From the NCBI RefSeq assembly GCF_900637205.1, contig NZ_LR134355.1:3782001-3846000 (forward strand): 64,000 nt of DNA, read 5' to 3'. How positions within the stretch are numbered: position 1 is the first letter of the stretch; every line of letters begins with the position of its first letter. Source of the DNA: Mycolicibacterium chitae (GTDB lineage: Bacteria > Actinomycetota > Actinomycetes > Mycobacteriales > Mycobacteriaceae). The notes under the pieces are model-generated. The model was not told the origin of the DNA. It was given only the letters and a program-made list of their open reading frames with translations, and searched no databases. The translations under genes were made by a program, and so were the position numbers. This document shows, in pieces, positions 7,918 through 15,971 of the stretch.

Positions 7918-9284
7918 CGTCAACCCAGGCCGGCGAGCTGTCCGCCAAGGCCGACCGCCACCTGTGGGGCCACTTCGCCCGGCACGGCGCCGGGATCACC
8001 CCGCCGATCATCACCCGCGGCGAGGGCGTGCACATCTGGGATGACAGCGGAAAGCGTTACATCGACGGGCTTTCGGGGCTGTTCGTCGTCCAGGTGGGCC
8101 ACGGACGCGCCGAACTCGCCGAGGCCGCCGCCAAGCAGGCCGAGACGCTGGCCTTCTTCCCGCTCTGGAGCTACGCCACGCCACCGGCGATCGAACTGGC
8201 CGACCGATTGGCCACCTACGCGCCCGGGGACCTGAACCGGGTGTTCTTCACCACCGGCGGCGGCGAGGCCGTCGAATCGGCGTGGAAGCTGGCCAAGCAG
8301 TACTTCAAGCTCACCGGCAAACCCGGTAAGCACAAGGTGGTTTCGCGGGCGATCGCCTATCACGGCACACCGCAGGGCGCGCTGGCCATCACCGGGCTGC
8401 CGGCCTTCAAGGCGCCCTTCGAGCCGCTGACCCCGGGCGGCTTCCGGGTGCCCAACACCAACTTCTACCGCGCCCCGGAGCAGTACCGGACCGACATCAA
8501 GGCGTTCGGCGAGTATTGCGCCGACCGTATCGCCGAGGCCATCGAGTTCGAGGGCCCGGACACGGTGGCGGCCGTGTTCCTCGAGCCGGTCCAGAACGCC
8601 GGGGGCTGCTTCCCGCCGCCGCCCGGATACTTCGAGCGGGTCCGGGAGATCTGCGACGAGTACGACGTGCTGCTGGTCTCCGACGAGGTGATCTGCGCCT
8701 ACGGCCGGATCGGATCGATGTTCGCCTGCGACGACTTCAACTACGTGCCGGACATGATCACCTGCGCCAAGGGATTGACCTCGGGCTACTCCCCGATCGG
8801 CGCAATGATCGCCAGCGACAAGCTCTTCGAGCCGTTCAACGACGGTCAGACGGTGTTCCCGCACGGCTACACCTTCGGTGGACATCCGGTGTCCTCGGCG
8901 GTGGCGCTGGCCAATCTGGACATCTTCGAACGCGAGGGCCTCAACGACCACGTCCGACAGACGGCACCGGCCTTCCGGTCGACGTTGGAGAAGCTCCTCG
9001 ACTTGCCGATCGTCGGCGACGTGCGCGGCGAGGGCTTCTTCTATGGCATCGAACTGGTGAAGGACAAGACCACCCGGGAATCGTTCGACGACGAGGAATC
9101 CGAGCGGTTGCTGCGCGGGTACCTGACCCCGGCGCTGTGGGATGCCGGGCTGTACTGCCGCGCCGATGACCGCGGCGACCCAGTGGTGCAACTCGCGCCG
9201 CCGCTGATCTGCGGGCAGGCCGAGTTCGACGCCATCTACGAGATCCTGCACGGCGTGCTGACCGAGGCCGGCCGCCGCCTGTAA
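7914..9284 (+). CDS. class III PLP-dependent aminotransferase (Rv3329-like)
   Basis: 456-residue aminotransferase of the omega-amino-acid/diamine group. Visible landmarks are FFTTGGGEAVESAWKLAKQY (cofactor phosphate site), the PLP Asp in VLLVSDEVICAYGRIG and the expected Schiff-base lysine in TCAKGLTSGYSPIGA. ATG 7914 overlaps the stop of the AsnC gene by four bases. Paired with the aldehyde dehydrogenase it would convert an amine or omega-amino acid to its aldehyde and then the acid, as in putrescine, GABA or beta-alanine catabolism. Position between sigJ and dacB1 matches M. tuberculosis Rv3329. Amino donor specificity is not known. Confidence 0.9.
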   Translation: MTSTQAGELSAKADRHLWGHFARHGAGITPPIITRGEGVHIWDDSGKRYIDGLSGLFVVQVGHGRAELAEAAAKQAETLAFFPLWSYATPPAIELADRLATYAPGDLNRVFFTTGGGEAVESAWKLAKQYFKLTGKPGKHKVVSRAIAYHGTPQGALAITGLPAFKAPFEPLTPGGFRVPNTNFYRAPEQYRTDIKAFGEYCADRIAEAIEFEGPDTVAAVFLEPVQNAGGCFPPPPGYFERVREICDEYDVLLVSDEVICAYGRIGSMFACDDFNYVPDMITCAKGLTSGYSPIGAMIASDKLFEPFNDGQTVFPHGYTFGGHPVSSAVALANLDIFEREGLNDHVRQTAPAFRSTLEKLLDLPIVGDVRGEGFFYGIELVKDKTTRESFDDEESERLLRGYLTPALWDAGLYCRADDRGDPVVQLAPPLICGQAEFDAIYEILHGVLTEAGRRL

Positions 9285-9285
9285 C

Positions 9286-9317
9286 GGTGGACCCCAGCAA
9301 AGTCGCTGGGGCCCACC
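9286..9317. terminator. hairpin between convergent genes
   Basis: GGTGGACCCCAGC (9286-9298) pairs with GCTGGGGCCCACC (9305-9317) around a 6-base loop: a 13-position stem with a single A-C mismatch. It starts one base after the aminotransferase stop. There is no U-tract, as is usual in mycobacteria. Confidence 0.75.
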
Positions 9318-9331
9318 GCCACTGCGCTGCT

Positions 9332-9353
9332 ACTCGGAGCAGTTACTCCGAGT
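9332..9353 (-). terminator. hairpin overlapping the stop codon of the charged-tail gene
   Basis: ACTCGGAG (9332-9339) and CTCCGAGT (9346-9353) form a perfect 8-bp stem with loop CAGTTA. The loop contains part of the TTA (TAA) stop at 9343-9345 of the minus-strand gene. It probably works with the hairpin at 9286-9317 to end convergent transcription. Confidence 0.5.
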
Positions 9354-10701
9354 CGCTGCTGTCGGACTTCGCCGCCGCACGCTCGGCCCTGCGCTCGGCG
9401 CGCTTGGCCTCCCGTTCGGCCTTGCGCTCGGCACGCTTGGCCTGGCGTTCGGCCCTGGCCTCGGCGCGCTGCGCCTGACGCTCGGCCCGCGCTTCGGCGC
9501 GCCGCTCCCGAATCTCGGTCAAGGCGGACTTGCGCTCCACCTTGGCCTCGGTGGCGGTCTGCGCCTGCCCGTCCTCTGCGGCGTCGACCGTTTCGGTCCC
9601 GGCCTCGACATCGACCTCCACCGCCAGGTCTTCGGTGGGAACCTCGGCGGCGACCGTTGCCGGTTCGTCGGCCTCGGTGGCTTCGACCTCGACATCCAGG
9701 ACGACGGTGTCGGCCGCCTTCTGCGTTGCCACCGTCACCGCCGCCGGGGCCTGACCCGGATCGTCCGACTCCGGCACCGAGGCAACGAGTTCCGCGGCAA
9801 CCTCGGATTCGGCTTCGGCTTCGGTGGCCTCGGTCTCGAGGGCCTCGGGGGCGCGCAGCGCCATCGCGGGCGCGACATCCGGCGGCTTGATCGCGTCGGC
9901 GATGATCTCCCGCACCGACAAGAGGCTGTTGACCAGCCCGTTCTCGCCGAGGAGTCCGCCGTTGCCGATGAACGCGTTGTCGCTGCCGTTCAGGATGGTG
10001 TTCGCCATGTCCCCCGGGAAGCTGATGAGGGCATTGGCCACCGCTTCGAAGTCGCCGGCCTCGATGCCGTCGTAGACGGCCTGCGCGGTCACGCCGACCT
10101 GTAGCACCGGGGCGATGACCTCGAAGAGCAGCGGAAGACCAACTCCGACCAGCGTTTCTATGGAGACGACCGCCTCCACCACGTTGGTGGCGTTGGCGAG
10201 CGGATTGCGCAGCACCGCCTGCAGATTGGTGAATCCGGGGCCGAGCAACAGCGGAAACGCGGCCCCGACGATCGGCGCCAAGAAGGCCGACGCCAGATCG
10301 CCGACGCCCTGCTCGATCTCGCCGGCCGCGATCTTGTCGACGGCCGCCGCGACATTTGCCGGGACCTGTCCCGCGCCCTCGATGAATCCGGATCCGAACG
10401 TGGTGGCGACATCCGCGAGGACCTGCGCGGTGATGAGCTGGTTGCCGGCGATGTTGCCGAGGATCGGGACCGGATCCGCGGCCACCCTGGCACCGATCCC
10501 GGCGGCGTTCTCGAACGTCGTCTCGAAGATGGTGCCCCACTGCTCAATTGGATTGACCAGCGCCGAGAGGTGCGCATCGCCGCTCAGGGTCTGGATACTG
10601 CCGTCCGCGAAATCAGCTGGCCTGATTGGACTTATCGCGATGGTACCGGCGCCGACCAATGCGACGCCGGCGGTGAGATAGGAACGAACCGATACTTGCA
10701 T
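9343..10701 (-). CDS. exported protein with Lys/Arg/Glu/Ala-rich C-terminal tail
   Basis: 452 residues, no recognised enzyme motif. The N-terminus MQVSVRSYLTAGVALVGAG is a signal-peptide or anchor-like segment. Residues about 40-280 are hydrophobic and Ala/Gly/Leu/Val-rich, reminiscent of mycobacterial PE/PPE-associated surface proteins. About 120 residues of acidic low-complexity sequence follow (EATEAEAESEVAAELV). The last 60 residues are a repetitive highly charged helix of RAEARAERQAKRAERK type that could bind nucleic acid, membrane or envelope polymer. ATG 10701 is chosen for the signal-like start; a 25-base promoter/leader motif shared with another site lies just upstream. Function unknown. 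Confidence 0.8.
   Translation of the reverse strand: MQVSVRSYLTAGVALVGAGTIAISPIRPADFADGSIQTLSGDAHLSALVNPIEQWGTIFETTFENAAGIGARVAADPVPILGNIAGNQLITAQVLADVATTFGSGFIEGAGQVPANVAAAVDKIAAGEIEQGVGDLASAFLAPIVGAAFPLLLGPGFTNLQAVLRNPLANATNVVEAVVSIETLVGVGLPLLFEVIAPVLQVGVTAQAVYDGIEAGDFEAVANALISFPGDMANTILNGSDNAFIGNGGLLGENGLVNSLLSVREIIADAIKPPDVAPAMALRAPEALETEATEAEAESEVAAELVASVPESDDPGQAPAAVTVATQKAADTVVLDVEVEATEADEPATVAAEVPTEDLAVEVDVEAGTETVDAAEDGQAQTATEAKVERKSALTEIRERRAEARAERQAQRAEARAERQAKRAERKAEREAKRAERRAERAAAKSDSSDSE
9372..9500. repeat. degenerate repeats coding the charged tail
   Basis: Units such as GCGCTCGGC, CTTGGCCTCCCGTTCGG and TCGGCGCG recur across about 130 bases and encode the KAERKAER/RAEARAER-type heptad-like sequence in the protein above. 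Unit length and identity vary. Confidence 0.6.
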
Positions 10702-11588
10702 GGTTGAGCTTCCCCTCAAAAAGGTGGGATCTTGGACGAGCGTCAAGCTACCTGAGAGGAACCTGAGGCCGACGCCGTTTCGGTCCATCTCGGCCAACCG
10801 CACCGCACCCGGCCGACCTCGGGCAACCACGGTTCACCACCGATCCGCAGGAAACCGCAGCGCTCGGCGCCGCGCAGCAAAGGGTTGACGAGCGCGTCAT
10901 TATTTCAAGCCGAAAGTACTTGGACGGCCCCGAACTGCAACGTGTTCCACCGCCGGCGGCGCACACCGCCGACGGGCATCGCAGCCTTCGGCCACACCCG
11001 TCCGCCCAGTTGACCGCGATATAGGCGCCCGCACGACGACCATGCCCCGCCGAGTGGATGCCCGCGGCCGGTCGAGAACTGCAACGCGTTCATCGACCGG
11101 GCCGCGGAAGCCGCCCCCGCATGGCAGATAAGTCGTGACTGAGATGTTGTCATCAGGGGTCGCGGCGAGGGGTGCGCAGCCGCTACTGTCACTCGCGGGG
11201 GGGGCGGCTTCCTTCAGGTGGGATCTTGGACAATCGCACTAGCCGGTACCGCCCCCCGCCCACACCCGGCGGCCCCCAACTAGTTGCGCTTTGAAATTTG
11301 CGCTCACCGACACTTCTTTGCCATGCAGGGCCGGTATCCGCCGTTGATCTGCTCAGCAGTCGACACCAGGCCCGCACGCCACGTTGCCAACTTTGGACAT
11401 TGCGGGGCTTGCTGTCCAATTTGCGCCCCGGGAAGGAAACTCGGCGGTAGCTTTACCCCCGTCCAAGATCGCCTGGAGGAGGTCCGCCTGCGAAACGCAC
11501 CCGTGCAGCCAACGCCCGCCGACCGCGGATCCCGCCGACCCGCATGGTCGGGCGTTGTCTGCGCGGTGCCGCGACCCGAGTCAGCGAA
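10702..11588. other. 887-base sparse intergenic region with duplicated leader motifs
   Basis: No convincing gene. The best small frame is minus-strand 10905-11192 (GTG start, 95 codons), preceded by one copy of a leader motif but without recognisable protein features. The region holds GTCCAAGATCCCACCT (minus strand) at 10721-10736 and 11216-11231, a plus-strand relative at 11446-11470, and GAACTGCAACGTGTTC / GAACTGCAACGCGTTC at 10932-10947 and 11076-11091. It may be a decayed duplication. No tRNA or structured RNA is evident. Confidence 0.5.
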
Positions 11589-12047
11589 TCACTGGTACCC
11601 GAGCCGCTCGACAACCTGCCTGCCGATGGCTCCGAGTGCCGTCATCTGCTGCCGCGACAGTGGCGCCAAATACCATTTGTGCACCTCGCGCGAATAGGTC
11701 CGCAACGCCATTTGCAGACACAGTCCGCCGGCCCGGGTGAGTTGCGCCATTACGACCCTTTTGTCCGCCTCGCCCCGGACCCGGATAACAAATCCGCGGG
11801 ACTCGAGACCGCGCACCAATTGCGTAATCCGACTGGGCGACAGCGACAATTGTTGCGATAGCACTCCCATGCGCGTGGCCCTATCGGGAATGCCGTTCAG
11901 GATATAAAGAACCTGCGTTTCGAAGAAGGTCACGTCGTGCGCCTCGATCAGGGCCGAGTTGATCCGGTCGTAGACCAGTGCCGCTGATTCCAAAAAGGCA
12001 TCCCACGAGCGCTTTTCACTCTCGCTGAGGCCCACGTGGTCACCCAT
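11589..12047 (-). CDS. MarR family transcriptional regulator
   Basis: 152-residue winged helix-turn-helix protein. The DNA-binding core is MGVLSQQLSLSPSRITQLVR followed by GLESRGFVIRVRGEADKRVV, where the Asp-x-Arg of the wing (ADKR) is the MarR hallmark. Flanking helices form the dimer interface. ATG 12047 is chosen because the upstream in-frame codons add only a short Gly/Pro segment. It stands alone between the sparse region and divergent dacB1, and its target and ligand are unknown; self-regulation is usual for the family. Confidence 0.9.
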   Translation of the reverse strand: MGDHVGLSESEKRSWDAFLESAALVYDRINSALIEAHDVTFFETQVLYILNGIPDRATRMGVLSQQLSLSPSRITQLVRGLESRGFVIRVRGEADKRVVMAQLTRAGGLCLQMALRTYSREVHKWYLAPLSRQQMTALGAIGRQVVERLGYQ

Positions 12048-12443
12048 GCCGACCCCCGCGGGCAGCACCGCGGGTGCGGCACTCGACCGTCGTCCGACCT
12101 TTGAACCCAGTCACCCACAAATCCTCGGCGAAATGGAAACGTCGTTGCGTCGCGCGTGCTCCGCGCACCGGCGTCGAAGGATGCCCGCAGCCTAACAAAA
12201 TGCGACGAGAGCGGCAATGAATTTGTGTCCGACCGCCATCGCGAACCGTCGCCGGAATTGTCGGCGCCGATTTCTCAGATATGGCGGATCCGGCGCCGGA
12301 ATTCGCCGCCGGCGAGACCACGGAAGCGCCTCGGACCGGCCCCGGACACGCGCCGGGAGCCAGTAACACCTGCAACAGAAACCACACCAGTCACAGCGCG
12401 CCTCCGCGAATCGGGGCCGTCGCGGGCCTAATCTGCACCCACC
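12048..12443. promoter_or_regulatory. divergent intergenic region with dacB1 promoter
   Basis: 396 bases without a gene. TAATCT at 12429-12434 is a good -10 for the dacB1 transcript; its spacing to ATG 12444 would make the mRNA leaderless or nearly so. No clear -35 is seen. No MarR-type palindrome could be pinned down on the other side. Confidence 0.5.
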
Positions 12444-13661
12444 ATGGCCAGATCACGAACCACCAGCCTGGGTGCCTTGCTGCGGGGTACCGCTCTGGCT
12501 ACCGCCTTACTCCTGGGCGCCGCACCGGCGGTCGCGGTCGCCGAACCGGACGCCTGCCCGTACAAGGTGAACACCCCGCCCGCGGTGGACGCCTCCGAGG
12601 TGCCCAAACCCGGCGAACCCGCGCCGGCCCCGCTGCCGGTACCGGCCAAACCCGTCGGCGGCGACGCCCTGGGCAGCTGCGGCCTGGTGACCGCGCCCGG
12701 CACCCCGCCGGTGCCCGGTGACATCTCGGCCGAGGCCTGGTTGGTCGCGGATCTCGACACCGGCGATGTCATCGCGGCCCAGGACCCGCACGGCCGGCAT
12801 CGGCCCGCCTCGATCGTCAAGGTGCTCACCGCCATGGCCGCGATCAACGAACTCAACGTCAACAAGCGGATTCCCGGCACCCAGGAGGACGCCAACCAGG
12901 AAGGCACCCGCGTCGGCGTGGCCCCCGGCGGGCTCTACACGGTCACCGATCTGCTGCACGGCCTGCTCATGCACTCCGGCAACGACGCGGCCTACGCGCT
13001 CGCGACCCAACTCGGCGGCATGGACACCGCGCTCGGCAAGCTGAACACGTTGGCCAGCAAGCTCGGCGGCCGCGACACCCGCGCGGCCACCCCGTCGGGC
13101 CTGGACGGCCCCGGCATGAGCACCTCGGTCTACGACATGGCGCTGTTCTACCGATACGCCTGGGACAACCCGACTTTCGCGAACATCGTGGCCACCAAGA
13201 CCTACGACTTCCCCGGCCGCGACGGCAATCCGCCGTACGAGATCTACAACGACAACAAGCTGCTCGAGCACTATCCGGGCGCGCTCGGCGGCAAGACCGG
13301 CTATACCGACGATGCGGGACAGACCTTCGTAGGCGCCGCCGAACGCGACGGCCGACGCCTGGTCGCGGTGCTGATGCGCGGGACGCGCGTGCCGATCGCG
13401 CCGTGGGAACAGGCCGCGCGCCTCCTCGACTACGGCTTCGCCACCCCGCAGGGCACGCAGGTGGGCAAGCTGGTCGATCCCGACCCGTCGCTGACGACAC
13501 CCGAGCGCGCCGCCGATGCCGCGGTCGCCTCGCACGCGTCCGGCGTGTTGCCCGACGCCGACACCGTCCCGGTGCGCGTCGGCGTGGCCGTGGTCGGCAG
13601 CCTGGTGGTGTTCGGACTGATCATGGGTGCCCGTTCGATGAACCGTCGGCCGCAGTACTGA
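12444..13661 (+). CDS. dacB1: D-alanyl-D-alanine carboxypeptidase DacB1
   Basis: 405-residue exported penicillin-binding protein that trims the terminal D-Ala of peptidoglycan stem peptides. The signal peptide (ATALLLGAAPAVAVA) is followed by a Pro-rich linker to about residue 95. The three active-site motifs are present: SIVK at 123-126, SGN at 178-180 and KTG at 284-286. A C-terminal hydrophobic segment near residues 380-398 (VGVAVVGSLVVFGLIMG) anchors it to the membrane. Position after the aminotransferase corresponds to Rv3330. Confidence 0.95.
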   Translation: MARSRTTSLGALLRGTALATALLLGAAPAVAVAEPDACPYKVNTPPAVDASEVPKPGEPAPAPLPVPAKPVGGDALGSCGLVTAPGTPPVPGDISAEAWLVADLDTGDVIAAQDPHGRHRPASIVKVLTAMAAINELNVNKRIPGTQEDANQEGTRVGVAPGGLYTVTDLLHGLLMHSGNDAAYALATQLGGMDTALGKLNTLASKLGGRDTRAATPSGLDGPGMSTSVYDMALFYRYAWDNPTFANIVATKTYDFPGRDGNPPYEIYNDNKLLEHYPGALGGKTGYTDDAGQTFVGAAERDGRRLVAVLMRGTRVPIAPWEQAARLLDYGFATPQGTQVGKLVDPDPSLTTPERAADAAVASHASGVLPDADTVPVRVGVAVVGSLVVFGLIMGARSMNRRPQY

Positions 13662-13693
13662 TTCACCACGTCCCGACTTCACCACGTCCCGAC
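13662..13693. repeat. 16-nt tandem duplication of a gene tail
   Basis: TTCACCACGTCCCGAC occurs twice head to tail (13662-13677 and 13678-13693). The second copy contains the stop codon and last codons (GTW-stop) of the minus-strand gene ending at 13679. The first copy begins on the base right after the dacB1 stop codon. The same layout occurs at 60610-60640. Confidence 0.95.
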
Positions 13694-14011
13694 GAAGAAT
13701 TCGAGCACAGCCAGCGCGGCGGCCCCGACGACGGCGATCGCGAACGCCGCGACCAGGATCGGCACCGTCGCCCGGCCGGCTCGGCGACGCGCCAGCAGCG
13801 CACCGGCGAGCGCGCCCAACCCGCCGACCACCACCGCCCCACCGAGCGCCAGGTAGAACAGCGCCGCCAGCGCGGCCGTCGGCGCCTCCGCGATCCCGCT
13901 GGCGTAGCCGCGGAACGGCACCGGGAACCGGTACAGCGCGGCCAGCAGCGCCGCCGCCGCGGGCGCGCTCACGACGGCGGCGACGGCACCGAGCGCGCTG
14001 TGCCGGATCAT
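13679..14011 (-). CDS. small integral membrane protein
   Basis: 110 residues with three hydrophobic segments (about 4-25, 45-70 and 80-105) joined by short loops, one being basic (LLARRRAGRA). ATG 14011 is chosen, since upstream in-frame sequence is Arg-rich and shadow-like. The tail LAVLEFFVGTW is duplicated at DNA level just beyond the stop. Family not recognised; probably a conserved mycobacterial membrane protein. It converges with dacB1 and shares no obvious operon. Confidence 0.7.
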   Translation of the reverse strand: MIRHSALGAVAAVVSAPAAAALLAALYRFPVPFRGYASGIAEAPTAALAALFYLALGGAVVVGGLGALAGALLARRRAGRATVPILVAAFAIAVVGAAALAVLEFFVGTW

Positions 14012-14058
14012 GTCCACGCACCCTAATCGCGCTGGCCTGTCGGCTGTCCCGCTGACCG

Positions 14059-14910
14059 TCACCAGCGGCGCAGCAGCGCCTCGGCCCCGTCGCTCAGCGC
14101 GCGCAGCACCTCGGCCGCGGGCGCCGCGGCGCGCACCGCTCCGACCCCCTGCCCGGCGTTGACGGGTGAGCCCCGCAGCACGCGCTCGGGAATGTCCGGC
14201 GGCCAACGATATCCGGCCGCCAGGTCGTAGGCGCTGGTCAGCTCGGTGCCGGCGCCCTCGGCGGCCAGCAGTTCGGCGCGCGCCGGTGCCGGCGTCAGCG
14301 CCTCGACGCAGGTCGCGAAGGCGGTGCCCACCCAGGCCGCGGCCGCACCGGCCGCCAGCACCGCGGCCACGGCGCGGGCTGAGGAGATGCCGCCGGCCGC
14401 CAGCACCGGGCCGTCGACCAGGTCGAGGACCTCGGCGAGCAGCGGCAGCGTGGCGACCGCGGGCCGCCCGTGACCACCGCCCTCGGCGCCGCGCGCGACG
14501 ATTACGTCCACACCGGCGTCCACCGCGGCGCGCGCGTCCTTCGGGGTGGCCACCTGGGTCGCCACCGGGACGCCGGCCGCGTGTGCGGTGCGGACCCAGC
14601 CCCAGTCCGCCCCGAAGCTCACCGACAGCAACGCCGGCCGGGCCGCCAGCGCAACGTCGAGCAGCTCGGGCTCCCCCGCCATGACCCAGTGCACCAATCC
14701 GATCCCGAAGGGCCGGTCCAGCTCGCCGAGCTGCGCCAACTCGGTGCGCAACTGCTCGGCGGTGGCCGAGCTGCCCATCCCGATCATGCCCAGCCCGCCC
14801 GCGCGCGACACCGCCGCGGCCAGCCGGCCGCCGGCCGCCCCGCCCATCGGCGCGTTGACCACGGGAACGTCCAGCCCCAGGGCCGTCGACCAGGATGTCG
14901 TCAGTGCCAT
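14059..14910 (-). CDS. nitronate monooxygenase family FMN protein
   Basis: 283-residue TIM-barrel flavoprotein of the nitronate monooxygenase (2-nitropropane dioxygenase) family, which oxidises toxic alkyl nitronates. N-terminal LDVPVVNAPMGGAAGGRLAAA, the central GVDVIVARGAEGGGHGR with the family His, and GPVLAAGGISSARAVAAVLA (phosphate binding) are typical. It starts 2 bases before the stop of the upstream BrkB-type gene on the same strand and is the last gene of the xthA-trpS-BrkB operon. Physiological substrate not known. Confidence 0.87.
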   Translation of the reverse strand: MALTTSWSTALGLDVPVVNAPMGGAAGGRLAAAVSRAGGLGMIGMGSSATAEQLRTELAQLGELDRPFGIGLVHWVMAGEPELLDVALAARPALLSVSFGADWGWVRTAHAAGVPVATQVATPKDARAAVDAGVDVIVARGAEGGGHGRPAVATLPLLAEVLDLVDGPVLAAGGISSARAVAAVLAAGAAAAWVGTAFATCVEALTPAPARAELLAAEGAGTELTSAYDLAAGYRWPPDIPERVLRGSPVNAGQGVGAVRAAAPAAEVLRALSDGAEALLRRW

Positions 14911-14911
14911 G

Positions 14912-15958
14912 TCAGCGATCGGTCTTGCGTCGCAATAGCCGCGAAAGGCCAAGTGCACCAAAGGCGCCCACCGCCGCGGCCACCGCAGCCTGCTCGGTGC
15001 CGAGGCCACGGCGGGTGATCACCCGGCTCTGGATCACCGCCGGGGCGGGCGGCATGATCAGGTCCTCGCCCATGTTGTCCTTGGACGTCGCGGCCCAGGC
15101 GGTGGCGAACAGCACCAGCCGGGAGGTGATGTAGGCGAACACCATCAGGCCCAGCACCGGGCCGAAGGTGGCCCCCGCCGGGCCGGTGACCACCGACTTC
15201 AGATAGATCGACGCCACCTGCTTGAACACCTCGAAGCCGACGGCGGCGATCAGGCCGGCCCGCACGCTGCTGCGGAAGCTCGCCGATTCCCGCGGCAACC
15301 GGGCGATCACCCAGGTGAACAAACCCCAGGACACCAGCAGCGCCAACAAGGTCGAGGCGATCCCCAGCACCGGACCGAGCACGGGGGCGTCCTCGATCCC
15401 CACCCGCGCCAGCACACTCTTCATCACCGACGCGGTGCCCAGCGTGCTCAGCGCGACCGTGATGACGATCGCCACGAACGCCGACAGCAGCGCCGCCAGG
15501 TCCGAGAGTTTGGTCCGCACGAATCCCAGCGGCTTGTCCCGGTACAGGCCCCACATCTGCGACAGCGCCTCGCGCAGGTTGGCCATCCAGCCCAGCCCCG
15601 CCCAGGCCGCGGTGGCCAACCCGATCACGCCGACCGCCCCGCGCGAGGCGATCGCGGAATCCATCAGCTCGATGAGTTGGTTGCCCAGGTCGCCGCTGAT
15701 GGTCTGGCGAATGGCGGCCTCGATCTGCTCCAGCAGATCCGGCCGGCTGGCCAGCACGAAGCCGCCCGCGGCGAAGCCGATCATGAGCAACGGGAACAGC
15801 GCGAAGATGGTGAAGTAGGTGATGCCCGCGGCGTAGAAGTCGCCTTTGCTGTCGTTGTACCGCTGCTGGGCCCGTATCACGTGGTCGAACCACGGCATCC
15901 GAGCCCGGATGCGGTCCAGGAGTCCGGGCTTGGCGTCCGGTTCTGCCGGCTCGGTCAT
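14912..15958 (-). CDS. YihY/BrkB family inner membrane protein (Rv3335c-like)
   Basis: 348-residue membrane protein once annotated as ribonuclease BN. About six transmembrane helices begin with AAGITYFTIFALFPLLMIGF, the conserved first segment, and the family's proline-rich loop regions follow. A 45-residue acidic N-terminal tail and a basic C-terminus (LSRLLRRKTDR) face the cytoplasm. ATG 15958 lies 14 bases after the trpS stop, and the downstream nitronate monooxygenase begins next to this gene's stop. Synteny matches Rv3335c beside trpS. Molecular function of the family is unsettled. Confidence 0.88.
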   Translation of the reverse strand: MTEPAEPDAKPGLLDRIRARMPWFDHVIRAQQRYNDSKGDFYAAGITYFTIFALFPLLMIGFAAGGFVLASRPDLLEQIEAAIRQTISGDLGNQLIELMDSAIASRGAVGVIGLATAAWAGLGWMANLREALSQMWGLYRDKPLGFVRTKLSDLAALLSAFVAIVITVALSTLGTASVMKSVLARVGIEDAPVLGPVLGIASTLLALLVSWGLFTWVIARLPRESASFRSSVRAGLIAAVGFEVFKQVASIYLKSVVTGPAGATFGPVLGLMVFAYITSRLVLFATAWAATSKDNMGEDLIMPPAPAVIQSRVITRRGLGTEQAAVAAAVGAFGALGLSRLLRRKTDR

Positions 15959-15971
15959 GCCCTCTTTCCTA

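Noticed and set aside
10936..10949. KstR-like palindrome TGCAACGTGTTCCA
   Set aside because: Fits TnnAACnnGTTnnA, but only eight positions are fixed, so about one chance match is expected in 64 kb, and no cholesterol gene lies beside it.
11284..11697. Plus-strand frame overlapping the MarR gene
   Set aside because: Cys/Arg/Pro-rich with no motif and mostly antisense to a clear MarR regulator.
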